Part shown: positions 12,493-23,870 of the stretch, piece by piece
Layout: each line of letters starts with the position of its first letter
Position numbering within the stretch: the stretch's first letter is position 1
Origin: Rutidosis leptorrhynchoides
Taxonomy: Eukaryota; Streptophyta; Magnoliopsida; Asterales; Asteraceae
Assembly (NCBI RefSeq): GCF_046630445.1
Contig: NC_092342.1
Span: 78,075,501 to 78,139,500 of the forward strand
Direction: 5' to 3'
Length of the DNA stretch: 64,000 bases
Made by a program: the position numbers and the translations under genes
Notes under the pieces: generated by a model
What the model was told of the DNA's origin: nothing
Database searches by the model: none
The model's input: the letters and a program-made list of their open reading frames with translations, nothing else

Positions 12493-12810
12493 GTCTTTGA
12501 ACGATATGTGAAACATGCTTCCGCTCATTATTTTGATACTTGCATTGGATGTCGAGTATATGTGCATACATGGAGCGTCTTTTGGCTTTCTTTAAAACTG
12601 TGTCGCATATGTTTCACTTGTACTTATAACTTGTAACGAAACTTTTGGATGAACAACTCTTGTAAACTTTGAAACAATCTTTATTTTTTGAAAGTAATGC
12701 GACATATCTTTGGTCAAACGTCACGTTAAAGACCTATGACCACGCAACGGGACCTAAGTAGTCGACGCCGTCAATTGACGATTTGTCGGGGTCGCTACAG
12801 ACGACCTCTA

Positions 12811-12849
12811 TCAAATTTCGGGGACGAAATTTCTTTAACGGGTAGGTAC
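12811..12849 (+). promoter_or_regulatory. Polypurine-tract region of A'
   Basis: Same GGGGACGAAATTTCTTTAAC and GGGTAGGTAC block as in A, abutting TGTGACGACCC at 12850. Confidence 0.8.
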
Positions 12850-13599
12850 TGTGACGACCCGGAAATTTTCGACCAAATTTAAACTTTAATCTTTATATTA
12901 TTCCGACACGATAAGCAAAGTTTGTTAAGTTAAATCTCAAGAATTTTAAACTGTGTTCATACATTCATTATAACCTCGAACAAATTCCGAGGATTCACGA
13001 ACCGTTATATATAAATAGATATGTATATGTATATATATATATTATAACTTGAGAATATTAATAAAGTATTAAACGTATAATACCTTACACGAACGTATTT
13101 GTTTCAATAGGATTTTCGATGAAATTAAAAAAATATATTAAATGATTGAATTATCAGAAACATTGAATTATGATTACAAGTCTCTGTTGAGAGGTCCACT
13201 ATGATTTGAGAAAATCTATTCCTCTTAACGATATTCAGAATAATTTGTAAAGCTATTTATAAATAAAAATAAAAAGTGTCATTTACGAAAGTTAGACAAA
13301 AGTTAGTGGAGAATTGGTTTCCATAATATTCTATTAATTTAGTTTCAAAAGTACTTTTCAGTTTAAAAAGAACTTTATTATTAAAACGTATATATCTTTT
13401 ATAAATATCTAGAACCACTTTTGACAACTCATTACTTAACCAGTTTGATAAAGATAACGATATTTATATTTTATTTTATTAAATATATATAACGATTTAA
13501 ATTAATATTATATATACTTATACGTGTATTATACGTATATAGTTTTATACTTTTACTATACTTTAACTTTACCTTTACTTTACTTTTATTTTACTTTAA

Positions 13600-13879
13600 C
13601 TTTAATAATTCATACTTTAATAATTCAATTTAATAATTCATACTTTAATAATTCACTTTAATAATTCATACTTTAATAATTCACTTTAATAATTCACTTT
13701 AATAATTCATACTTTAATAATTCACTTTAATAATTCACTTTAATAATTCATACTTTAATAATTCACTTTAATAATTCACTTTAATAATTCATACTTTAAT
13801 AATTCATAATTTAATAATTCACTTTAATAATTCATATTTTAATAATTCACTTTAATAATTCAAAAATCTGTTATAAATA
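13600..13879 (+). promoter_or_regulatory. Expanded tandem array plus TATA box (A' LTR)
   Basis: About 19 units of the TTTAATAATTCA repeat (13600-13862) followed by TATAAATA at 13872-13879. A has ten units at this place. Confidence 0.6.
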
Positions 13880-14191
13880 GAACTCAATAGGTTTCATTAT
13901 TTCATAGAAACTTGAAAATATATTTCTCTAAACTCTCTCAATCGAATTACATATATATATTTTCTTTGTATTATTTTAAGATATTATTAGTATACATAAA
14001 ATATTACGACGGAGTGCTGTCCGAATGATTTCAAAATAGTTTTTTGAATGAGTCAAAGCTAAGGAAATTATGGGTTATAGCTATGGAGGTGATGGGTATG
14101 GTTCATGGGTATGCTTGTGAGGTCAATCTAGTGTTTATCATCTCCGTTGCGTCTACGTACTTTCCTGCAATATTGAATCTCAATATTGATA

Positions 14192-14193
14192 CG
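14192..14193 (+). other. Exon-exon-like junction in A' LTR
   Basis: TATTGATAC joined to GTTCGTGAATCC. This is the point where A LTRs have the 884-bp GT...AG segment (7440-8323). Confidence 0.75.
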
Positions 14194-15028
14194 TTCGTGA
14201 ATCCGAGTCCAACCTTGCACTTGTTAAATGACGTTATATGTATTTTTACTACGAAATACAGTATTGTGAGTTTCATTTGCTCCCTTTTTAATTGCTTTTG
14301 CAATATATATTTTTGGGCTGAGAATACATGCGCTGTTTTATAAATGTTTTACGAAATAGACACAAGTACTAAAACTAATTCTACGTGGATTTTAAACCAG
14401 AAATATACCCTTAGCTTGGTAACATTAAACTACTTGTCTATGTACGGTAGGCGCGAATCCTAAAGATAGATCTATTGGGCCTGACAAACCTCATCCTGAC
14501 TATGGGATGCTTTAGTACTTCGAGGTTATTTTAAACACACCTGATCTGATGTACTTCAGAGGGTAAAACATGAACGTTAAGGCTTGTTACCGGGTGCCTA
14601 CAACTTATAGAATACTTTTATACACTTGCGAGTGTACATGTATTTATAAACGGAAATCTTGTGGTCTATTAATATATTGAAATGATTGTTATGATAAACC
14701 TATGAACTCACCAACCTTTTGGTTGACACTTTAAAGCATGTTTATTCTCAGGTATTAAAGAAATCTTCTGCTGTGCATTAGCTCATTTTAAGGATATTAC
14801 TTGTAGTCATTCATGGCATATTTTGAAAGACGTTGCATTCGAGTCATTGAGTTCATCAAGATGATTATTAAGCCAATTATAGTTGGATGTATTATGAAAT
14901 GGTGTGCATGCCGTCAACTTTCGTTGTAAAGAAAGTTTGTCTTTTAAAAACGAATGCAATGTTCGTAAAATGTATCATATAGAGGTCAAATACCTTGTGA
15001 TGTAATCAACTATTGTGAATCGTTTATA

Positions 15029-15671
15029 ATGATTGAGGAAATCTTGTTTAGAGTCGGTCAGAGTTCATCAGCACATTTAGTTATGGCGAAATTAACTTGT
15101 CAAATATTTGAAAGACTTTCTAGAAAATGCCTTAGTTTATAAAAGGCTTTCCTTTGATAGGTGGGGTATATCACATTGGGGAGACCGTAAGCTACGCCGT
15201 GTTTTCTTTAAAGCGTTAAATGCGGGGAACCCAAATGCAATTTTACGCTATGGGTTACGAACCTATTTTGACTCAACATATCCCAATATAGGATTTCGTG
15301 AGTTAGAAAGAGCTTCTAACATGCAACATAAAGAAGCATGTTATACTTATGGGTTAGTGATGTTCGCTTCTTATCAAAGTGAGAAAAAGAATATCGGGTT
15401 ACAACTTTTAAATAAAACATTCCCACAAGTGACGGACTCAGTAGTTGGGGTAAGAAACAAGGTTTTTAGATTGGTACGAGGCTGTTGGGCATTACAAAAC
15501 CCTCGTCCTTTTGACGACATTACAACATGCTGCCTAGCCAAAGGTCATAACGGTTACTTTCCACAAGACCAAGGATGGGAAGTCGTCTTAGTAAAACCTG
15601 AATGCATGACTTGTTTCTGGACTTATGAATTACGTGTCTTTATTTCCTTTACTGAACAACTTGCGTATTAA
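15029..15671 (+). pseudogene. F-box/Sel1-like cargo gene of element E, truncated and frameshifted
   Basis: Collinear with the intact 227-residue protein of C (28280-28963). It begins inside the F-box at the counterpart of the second Met (ATG at 15029-15031, fused to the A' LTR). A one-base gain near 15110-15125 shifts the frame, after which 15117-15671 is open to the natural stop. From LSFDRWGISHW to the end it shares roughly four fifths of residues with the C copy, including NMQHKEACYTYGLVMF and CMTCFWTYELRVF. It lacks the N-terminal third of the F-box and cannot encode the whole protein. Confidence 0.8.
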
Positions 15672-15995
15672 CTAGATTTATCTTCAAAACTGTCCTGTAT
15701 CATAGTGTACTATATTTCATGTTATATGTAATATAGCGAAGTTGTAAGTTTGAAGAATATTTGTATGTGATATATTATTATAATCATTTTTTCATATGGA
15801 ATTGTAGTAGTTGAATTGTATATTAGCTACTAAGTATGAACTTAACGGGTAGGTAGTGCCCGAATTTAAACTTATAAAACGCTAATATGAAGAAAAAGCT
15901 TTTATAAATGAGTTCATATAATGCTACGAGATACTATTGACTACTCTTAAATTCTATATGATTAACTCAATTCTTTTGACTATTTTTTGAAGGAA
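15672..15995 (+). other. Noncoding spacer before E gag, with conserved hairpin
   Basis: About 320 bp closely similar to 28964-29304 in C. It contains the hairpin at 15846-15862 (CGGGTAGGTAGTGCCCG; stem reduced to CGGG/CCCG). Confidence 0.7.
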
Positions 15996-16800
15996 ATGGC
16001 ACCGGCGACTCGTCAGAATTTGAACATGAGCGAGAAAGACTTCCGTGTTTTCCTTGTAGCAAACATAGCCGCAGTACAGGCTGCGATGCAAAATAACAAT
16101 AACTCTGGATCTAGCAGTGGAACTAATTCCACAAGAAATCGTGTAGGATGCACCTACAAAGAATTCACTGCCTGCAAACCTTTGGAATTTGATGGAACCG
16201 AAGGACCAATTGGATTGAAACGGTGGACCGAGAAAGTCGAATCGGTGTTTGCCATAAGTAAGTGTACTGAAGAGGACAAAGTTAAGTATGCTACGTATAC
16301 CTTCACAGGTACTGCATTAACGTGGTGGAACACCTATCTTGAACAGGTAGGACAAAATGCTACTTATGCACTACCGTGGTCGGCATTCAAGCAATTGATG
16401 AACGAGCAGTACCGTCCTAGAAACGAAGTCAATAAGCTCAAGGTAGAGCTTAGAGAGTTACGAACACAAGGGTTCGACATTACCACATATGAACGACGAT
16501 TCATAAAGTTGTGCCTATTATGTCCAGGAACGTTCGAAGATGAAGAAGAGAAGATCGACGCATTTATAAAAGGGTTACCAGTAAGGATTCAAGAAGATGT
16601 GATTTCACACGAGCCCGCTTCCATACAAAAGGCAAGTCGAATAGCTCATAAACTCATAAATCAGATTGAGGGAAGAATTAAAGAGCAGGCGGCCGAAGAA
16701 ACCAACACGAAATAACTCAAGAGAAAGTGGGAAGAAACCAGTGACAAGGGTCACCAATACAACAACAACAACAATTACAACCACAACCGCAACAATAGTC
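15996..16800 (+). pseudogene. gag: Gag N-terminal part of element E, cut by D
   Basis: ATG at 15996 opens a gypsy Gag (retrotransposon gag domain: [38 protein letters not shown]-like YRPRNEVNKL). The frame is stopped by TAA at 16713-16715 where C has a Gln codon. Coding-like sequence continues in frame into an Asn-rich (AAC)n stretch up to 16800, where D is inserted. The rest of Gag resumes at 39625. Gag would form the particle core. Confidence 0.88.
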
Positions 16801-17120
16801 TGAAACAACCCAACCCGTATTCCATACGATAAATTTTTTTTTTTTTTAAATATACACATTCACGCGCCAATTAAATATGTAAACCATTCCACAAGTTCCA
16901 TTTAAACATACAATAATTTAAATGTTTACAGAAGGCACGAAGTCCATTAATTAATGTTTAATACAAGTTTGACCCACTACAATAATAGTTTATAATCCAA
17001 ACGACACTCGAGCATGGTTTGGGACTACACTACCCAACACGTTAGGCCAACTTCCAAGCTTCAACAAAACATCATCAAGGGCCACCTAATGCCCGATAAC
17101 CCCTTTGCCCTTATCCGCAC

Positions 17121-17689
17121 CTGCGACTAAAAAGATAAACAACGAGAGGGGTAAGCTAATGCTTAGTGAGTGTAATAATTATACATGTTCATATATAACC
17201 TACTCATTTGCAAACACTTACACAACACCGCATACAAGCTAGCAATACGACAACCATGCAAACCTCATGCATAAACTACTATCCACAATTTATAAGAAGC
17301 TAACAACACCAATAGCATATAGTTCAATATTAAATATGCTAACACCAAATTCACACAACCATGGTTAACCAATAGCAAAAGGAATGGTACTCAAACTTCC
17401 CATCGGTGTTCATAACAACCGTTAGTGCACAACACATATATCACCAACCCTTGGACAACACATATCCGCTCATAAGATCATTAGTGTACAACACATATAT
17501 CACCAACTTGGACAACACATATCCATTTAATAAACCGTTAGCGTACAGCACATATGTTGCTAAATTAGACAACACATATTCGTTCGTAAATCGTTAGTGT
17601 ACAACACATATAGCACTAACTAGGACAACGCATATCCTTACGTACAAATAAGCACATCATATACGTACAAGTATACTTATTCCACTCAC
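17121..17689 (-). other. Predicted leader intron in D LTR (569 bp)
   Basis: On the minus strand: donor GTTAAG/GTGAGTGG at 17690/17689 and acceptor TAGTCGCAG/GTGCGG at 17121/17120, with ACTCACTAAGC upstream of the acceptor. Resembles the introns predicted in A, B and C LTRs. Inferred only. Confidence 0.45.
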
Positions 17690-18530
17690 CTTAACACCTC
17701 GATGGTGATTTAATGCTTCCGAAGACTTCAAAGCAAATTACCTATTTACATAAGTACACATTCAATTACACACTAGTGGAATTAACCACATTACACAATA
17801 CTTGAGCATTTAATGACTCAATTCGCATTAAATGACTCAACCACACCAAAACCGCCCTTAAATGGCCAAGACCCGACTTTAACCACTAAAGCTAGTGAAT
17901 TAAAGTCTTCTAACCTCAACTAACACAAACTTAGGGTAATTCATACCCATTTCACCCAAACTAAGTCAACTAGTACATTTTGACCCATTTTAATTACTTA
18001 GCCACACAATCAAGTCAAACTTACCCATTAACACTTCTTTCATAAATCCAAAAGTGTATTAGTGACTAGCAATACCATTTGACACTTACAACCTCAAATC
18101 ACAAGATCAAAACCCTAGTTTGTGGCCATTAGGGTTTCATTACAACAACATAACCCAAATTCACCCATTTTACCCTCAAATGGGTCATACAAGTCTCTAG
18201 TAACCAAAACCCTAGCCATTAACCAATTAAAACTTAAAACATAAAGTTAGAACTTACCGAGACTATCAACGTGTAGCTAGAGACACAAGGAACAACTTTA
18301 ATTCTTGCTCCAAAGATCAACCCTCAATCCTTCACTCTCAAATCTCACTTTTAATTCAAATGGGTTTTAAGTTTTGGGAGAGAAAATGAAAGAAAATAGA
18401 AAAAGGAAATGAATTAAATGAACAAGTGGTGCAGATTTAATGCTCCAATCTGATCTGGATGTCAAATTACCAAATTGCCCCTCAAAATCTCTTAAAAAGA
18501 GCTAAGTCCGGATCCTGTCCAGCAGTACTA

Positions 18531-18653
18531 CCGCGACGCGGCACATTTCATCGCGGCGCGGCCTACAAAGGGAAATTTAACCCTTTTTAACCCATGTTCT
18601 GATCTTGGTTTGCTTGATATGTCGCGTCGCGGCCCCTTTCCTCGCGGCGCAGC
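18531..18653. other. Two pairs of GC-rich motifs in D 3' LTR
   Basis: CCGCGACGCGGC (18531-18542) with CGCGGCGCGGCC (18552-18563), and GTCGCGTCGCGGC (18621-18633) with CGCGGCGCAGC near 18643-18653. Counterparts are at about 39095-39127 and 39186-39220 in the 5' LTR. They stand out in an AT-rich LTR. Confidence 0.65.
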
Positions 18654-18819
18654 ATTAGCCGTCACCTGGCCACTTCGACCACACTCAAACCCAAAAATCA
18701 TTTTACACACTCCCAATTCGTTCATGCTTCCAATACACGCCTAAACCTCATATTTAAGTCTCACAAGACTTAACGCTAACCGAACTCATTTATAAACTTA
18801 TGTACTCACACATTAACAA

Positions 18820-18934
<115 letters not shown>

Positions 18935-18978
18935 CATACATATATATATATATGTATCTCTACACAATCACGCATAAT

Positions 18979-20133
18979 CTAATGAGTTACAAACGTACAA
19001 TTGATTAAGTATGTACCTTTCAATACATACGGGAAAAACGGGATGTTACAACTCTCCCCCACTTGAATCGGAGCGCGTCCTCGCGATCCAAGCCGCATGA
19101 CAAGAAGGAAGATAAACAAACCAAACTCTTCGGGCTCCCAAGTAAACTCGGAACCCTTACTACAACGCCATTGAACTTTAAAAGTCCTAACCTCTTTATG
19201 TCTCAACCTTTTGACCTTCTCATCAAGTATGGCAATTGGTTCCTCAATGTACTCTAACTTATTGTTTAGCTCGATCTCGTCTAATGGCACCCAAGATGAA
19301 TCATCCGCAAGACACTTACGGAGATGGGAAACATGAAATGTATTATGGATCCCCGCAAGCTCTTCGGGTAATTCCAAACGATACGCGACTTCACCAACAC
19401 GGGCTAAAACCTTAAACGGTCCAATAAACCGAGGAGCTAACTTTCCCCATTTTCGAAATCGAATAATACCTTTCCATGGCGAAACCTTAAGCATCACCAT
19501 GTCACCTTCTTGAAATTCTATCGTTCGTCTACGTTTGTCGGCATACGACTTTTGCCTATCTTGAGCCTTTTTCAAATGCTCTCGAATCGTATCGATCTTG
19601 CTATTCGTCTCTAAAACTAAATCAGTACTCCCGATCTCCTTTTGTCCCACTTCACCCCAAAAAATCGGAGTTCGACACCTACGCCCATAAAGCATCTCAT
19701 ATGGCGGCATCCCGATACTAGTATGATAACTGTTATTGTACGAGAATTCCACCAAAGGCAAATGCTCATCCCAACTACCACCGAAATCAATGATGCATGC
19801 TCGTAACATATCTTCCAAAGTTTGATTCGTACGCTCGGTTTGACCGTCCGTTTGAGGATGGTACGCCGTGCTCAGTATCAATTGTGTACCCATATCTTCG
19901 TGAAACTTTTCCCAAAATCGAGATGTAAAACGGGTATCTCGATAGGAAATAATAGATATAGGAACCCCGTGTCGAGAGATGACTTCCTTGATAAACAACT
20001 TAGCCAATGTCTCTGACGATATCGCTTCCTTAATGGGAAGAAATAAAGCACTTTTCGTCAATCGATCAACTATAACCCAAATCGAATCAAATTGAGTTCT
20101 CGCCATTTTAGGTAACTTTGTGATGAAATCCAT
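18979..20133 (-). pseudogene. Element D pol: integrase catalytic core and chromodomain
   Basis: Minus-strand frame continuous with 20152-23499, separated by a TAG at 20152-20154. Seen: integrase first Asp in MDFITKLPK, then IISYRDTRF where the second catalytic Asp of the usual SDRD is Tyr (codon 19942-19944), the Glu region QTERTNQ, and a chromodomain-like IEEPIAILDEKVKRLRHKEV ... FTWEPEE. The C-terminus is unusual: the frame reads through the PPT (AAGTGGGGGAGAGT at about 19051-19064) into the LTR and stops at 18979-18981. The catalytic substitution would inactivate integration in cis. Confidence 0.85.
19051..19065 (-). promoter_or_regulatory. Polypurine tract of D
   Basis: Minus strand CAAGTGGGGGAGAGT directly precedes the LTR start TGTAACATCCCG. 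This PPT differs from the GGGACGAAATTT type of A, B, C and E. Confidence 0.8.
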
Positions 20134-20151
20134 GGTAATGTGCTCCCATTT

Positions 20152-21759
20152 CTATTTCGGGATTTCTAACGGTTGTAACTTACCATACGGCTTTTGGTGC
20201 TCGGCCTTAACTTGCAAACACGTGACGCATTGCTCAACATACTTCACAACATTACGTTTCATGCCCGGCCACCAATAATCTTTCCTTAAATCAAGATACA
20301 TTTTCGTCGCGCCCAGATGAATGGAATACTTTGACTTATGTGCTTCATCAAGTAGCACTTGTCGATAATCACCCATCTTAGGCACCCACACTCTTCCTTG
20401 AAAAGACAACAACCCACGCGAACCCATAGTAATGAATTCCGATTGTCCCACAATTCGTTCCGCATGCTTGTTGTGAACATAAGCCACTATTTGAATCACA
20501 CCAAGTTTTTCAAGAAAATTGTTAGTAATAATCATACGTAACAATCCCAATCGTAACGCCGGGTGATGACTCTTTTGACTTAACGCATCCGCGACCACAT
20601 TCGCCTTGCCCGGATGATAAAGTATCTCACAATCATATTCTTTTACCACATCCATCCACCTACGTTGACGATAATTCAAATCTCGTTGATTAAAGAGATG
20701 TTTCAAACTCTTTTGATCCGAATAAATCGTACTTTTGACACCATACAAGTAATGTCGCCAAATTTTCAACGCATGTACAACCGCCGCCAACTCAAGATCA
20801 TGAGTCGGATATCTCATCTCGTGTTCCTTTAATTGTCGAGAGGCATAAGCGATGACTTTACCCCTTTGCATAAGAACACACCCGAGCCCATTTAGAGAAG
20901 CATCACAATAAACCGTCATGTCTTTCACACCTTCCAGCAACACCAACACCGGAGCTTGACACAACTTCTCCTTTAACAATTGAAAAGCAATTTCTTGTTC
21001 GTTCTCCCAAACAAACCTCGCGTTCTTCCTCGTCAATTTCGTCAACAAAGAAGCAATCTTAGAAAAGTTTTGGATAAACCGACGATAATAACCAGCCAAT
21101 TTGAGAAAACTTCGGATTTCCGTAGGCGTATTCGGTTGTCTCCAACTCTTCACCGTCTCTATCTTCCCCGGATCTACTTGAATACCGTCTTTGTTCACAA
21201 TGTGACCAAGGAATTGAACCTCCCTTAGCCAAAATTCACATATGGAGAACTTAGCATACAACTTCTCCTTTCGTAACTTCTTCAATACTTCACGCAAATG
21301 ACGTTCATGTTCGTTCATACTCTTCGAATAAACAAGTATATCGTCGATGAACACAATTACCGACTTGTCCAACATAGGTTGGCACACTCGGTTCATAAGG
21401 TCCATGAATGACGCCGGTGCATTCGTAAGACCAAAAGGCATAACCACAAACTCAAAATGCCCATAACGCGTTCGAAAAGCCGTTTTCTCGATATCTTCCT
21501 CACGAACCCGCATTTGGTGATCGTCAGACTGTAGGTCGATTTTAGAGAAATACGTTGCACCTTGGAGTTGGTCAAACAAATCGTCAATCCTAGGCAAAGG
21601 ATAACGATTCTTGATCGTCACTTTATTCAACTCCCGGTAATCGATGCACATCCGCATACTACCATCCTTCTTTTTCAGGAATAAAACCGGAGCGCCCCAT
21701 GGCGAAGCACTCGGTCGAATAAAACCCATTTCAAGCAACTCTTGGGTTTGATTTAACAA
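20152..21759 (-). pseudogene. Element D pol: reverse transcriptase, RNase H and integrase zinc domain
   Basis: The frame holds RT ([35 protein letters not shown], catalytic [11 protein letters not shown] near 21324-21353), RNase H ([26 protein letters not shown]) and the integrase HHCC finger ([15 protein letters not shown] ... CVTCLQVK). Some RT positions have drifted ([11 protein letters not shown]). It is bounded by in-frame stops at 21763-21765 and 20152-20154, the latter TAG where a Trp is expected. These are pieces of one gag-pol reading frame (same phase from 23499). Confidence 0.9.
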
Positions 21760-21762
21760 CTC

Positions 21763-22440
21763 TTACATTTCCGTTGGTGCTAAACGATAAGGAGTTTTAG
21801 CAATGGGAGTAGCCCCCGGAACCAACTCAATGCGAAATTCAACTTGTCTTTCCGCCGGAACACTCGGTAACTCATTCGAAAAAACGTCTTCAAATTCACT
21901 AACCACCGGAATTTCACGAATGGGTGGTGACTCATCACGAGTATCAACAACATGGGCAAGAAAGGCCATGCCACCACTAACAAGGAAACGACGTGCCCGT
22001 GCAAAAGAACATATCGGCACAAGTCTTCTTCGCTTATCGCCATGAATAATTAACTCTCCCCCACCTGGGGTCTTCACACGAATAAATTTTTCATGGCATA
22101 CAATATCGGCTCTATTATGATCGAGCCAATCCATACCCACAACAATATCGAAATCGCCCAAGGTCATCGGAATGAGATCTATCTTAAAGTTTTTGGCACC
22201 AAACATAACATCACAATTTTTACACACGTCGACCACTAGCACCGTCTTGCCGTCCGCTATTTCGACTTCTACCAGACGACTTAACTTAGCTAACGGTCTA
22301 TTAAGTTTAGGCACAAATTTAGGAGACACAAATGACAAAATTGCACCGCTATCGAAAAGAATCCCTGTCGGATTAGAATTGACCATATAAGTACCTGAGA
22401 CAACTTCGTTCGATTGTTTGGCTTCATCATTGGTCATCAA
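21763..22440 (-). pseudogene. Element D pol: aspartic protease
   Basis: Contains the retropepsin active site ILFDSGA (Asp codon near 22351-22353) and the second landmark IVVGMDWL, then the linker leading into RT (VEFRIELVPGATPIAKTPYRLAP). It stops at TAA 21763-21765 just before the RT start. In phase with gag upstream and RT downstream. Confidence 0.88.
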
Positions 22441-23499
22441 ATAGTTGCGACCCCTCGCCGTACCCGCTGCCTTCTCTAACCGCTTAACATTATCATTGCG
22501 TAACTCGGGACACTCGGGCCTTTTGTGCCCTTATTTACCACAATTGAAACAAGTAAATTTGGGTGTGGAAGCTGAGTTGGGGCAATCACGAGAGATGTGA
22601 CCTTTTTGCCCACAAGTATAGAAAGTGGGTACATGACCACCGGAGCCACCTTTCTTCACACTATTAACACTTTCGGAGCCCTTCTTGTTCTTTTTGTTGG
22701 AAAAGCTTGATTGACTCGAATTCTCGAACTTCCTCTTACCAAAAGTAAAACTACTCATTCTCAACACAAGCGCTTCAAAACCCTTCGCCATATTGAACAA
22801 TTCATCAAAGCTCTTCACCACGTTCACACTAATTTTCTCTTGATAGTTATCATTCAAGATTCGATAGAAATCTTCTTTCAAAATTTTATCATTCCCGACA
22901 TACTCCGGGCAAAATTGGGTCTTGGACAAAAACACGGATTTGAGAGTATTCAAATCCATCGACCCTTGCCTCAAGGAACGTAGTTCATCCTTAAGCCTAG
23001 TAAGATCGGCCGAAGTTCGGTACTCATCGAAAAACTCCGTCTTGAATTCATCCCATGTGAACTCCATACATTGTTCTTCGCCATATACTTGGATTTTCGC
23101 GTCCCACCATAACTTAGCATCGCCCGTTAACATACTACACCCGTACCTTGTCTTCTTATCAAGAGGACATTCGCAAGTACGGAAAGACCCCTCCATATCG
23201 GAGATCCAACGGGCACTTTTAAGAGGATCTCTTTCGCCATCAAAAGTGAGAGGTTGAGAATCCTTGAAGTTCTTATAGAAAAAGTCTCGTCTTCCCACAT
23301 TATCTTCGTGAAGAACGGCCTTAACTTGTTCCTTTACCACCCCGACTAGTTGATCGTCGATTGAGTCTAGAAACATCTTCTTGATCTCCACAAGATACTC
23401 CACCTTTTGACTTTTAAGAATGGCCTCAATCTTGGCCGTCAACTTGGCGTCCTCACTTGTATCCCCGTTACCATTATCGGGTCCATTTCTCGTCTTCAT
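22441..23499 (-). pseudogene. gag: Element D Gag
   Basis: The ATG at 23497-23499 (MKTRNGPDNGNGD) starts a gypsy Gag with LTFDGERDPLKSARWISDME and a C-terminal pair of zinc knuckles. The first knuckle has lost its first Cys (FYTCGQKGHISRDC). The second (CFNCGK/GHKRPEC) is interrupted by TAA at 22531-22533. Downstream residues remain in phase to the protease. Both defects would damage RNA packaging. Confidence 0.88.
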
Positions 23500-23865
23500 T
23501 CTATAAAATGAAATGGATTAAACGACGAAACAAAAGAACATAACATGCATGCATATACGTATACACCACACTACTCCATCTTACTCAACAATCATCGTAC
23601 ATTACTTGTTTGACACAATTTGCACCCGTAACAATGGTAGCTAATCATTGTTACGCGAGCACGTCGCATTAACTTGCTAGTACAACGTCCATCTCGCTTG
23701 ATGATTTCAACTACAACACAAAACAATTGGTGCAAGGTTAAATCACATAAACCTAAGCACTAACAATTCCCGATCCGACCCGTAGTCCTACAAGTCCCGC
23801 TTAAAGCGCATACATATAAAAGTCTAAGTCTAGGCACCTATCTCAAGTAGCCTAAATCCCTTAGA
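23500..23865 (-). other. D leader between PBS and gag
   Basis: Noncoding 5' leader of D, about 370 bp, ending where C inserted. No motif recognised. Confidence 0.6.
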
Positions 23866-23870
23866 CCATG
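23866..23870. repeat. Target-site duplication of C, left copy
   Basis: CCATG, identical to 37338-37342. Confidence 0.95.

Larger units (their letters stand above)
9170..12799 (+). mobile_element. Element B: 3' half of a chromovirus-type gypsy element
   Basis: A degenerate integrase-chromodomain tail (9170-10419), a PPT region and a complete 3' LTR (10420-12799). The 5' part lies left of A, outside the window, because A is inserted in it. On the right, B is inserted in the interior of A', immediately before ACGACCTCTATC. The first flanking bases are GACGA (12800-12804), the expected right target duplication. Confidence 0.8.
10420..12799 (+). repeat. 3' LTR of element B (2380 bp)
   Basis: Starts TGTAACATCCCGC and ends GGGGTCGCTACA. 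No second copy is in the window, so boundaries rest on the TG...CA ends, the PPT on the left and the A'-homologous flank on the right. No coding frame is credible inside; the short antisense frames near 11053-11664 are chance. It has a CT-rich stretch at 10675-10735, GC palindromes at 11541-11573 and a predicted intron at 12000-12492. Confidence 0.85.
12800..15031 (+). mobile_element. Element A': 3' remnant of a second A-family copy
   Basis: After B the sequence resumes with the A interior end (ACGACCTCTATC, PPT block) and an A-type LTR. Its left part is beyond the window and its last ~20 bp (...GGGTCCTTTCA) are missing at the junction with element E. Confidence 0.88.
12850..15031 (+). repeat. 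LTR of A', intron 1 missing, 3' end truncated
   Basis: Aligns with the A LTR from TGTGACGACCC to ...CGTTTATAATG. It differs by a doubled tandem array (19 units), a nearly absent (TA)n run, and exact absence of the 884-bp intron 1 segment at 14192/14193. Predicted intron 2 (14276-14751) is retained, with the base before its GT changed. The frames at 14044-14343 and 14103-14303 arise only from that fusion and are not convincing genes. Confidence 0.88.

Noticed and set aside
14044..14343. 99-codon frame in the A' LTR
   Set aside because: It exists only because the intron-like segment is missing, lies in LTR sequence, overlaps an antisense frame and has no recognisable domain.
17406..17597. Repeated ACAACACATAT blocks considered as a CRISPR-like or satellite array
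   Set aside because: Units are irregular, short and AT-rich, occur in both D LTRs, and have no spacer structure. It is a degenerate minisatellite at most.
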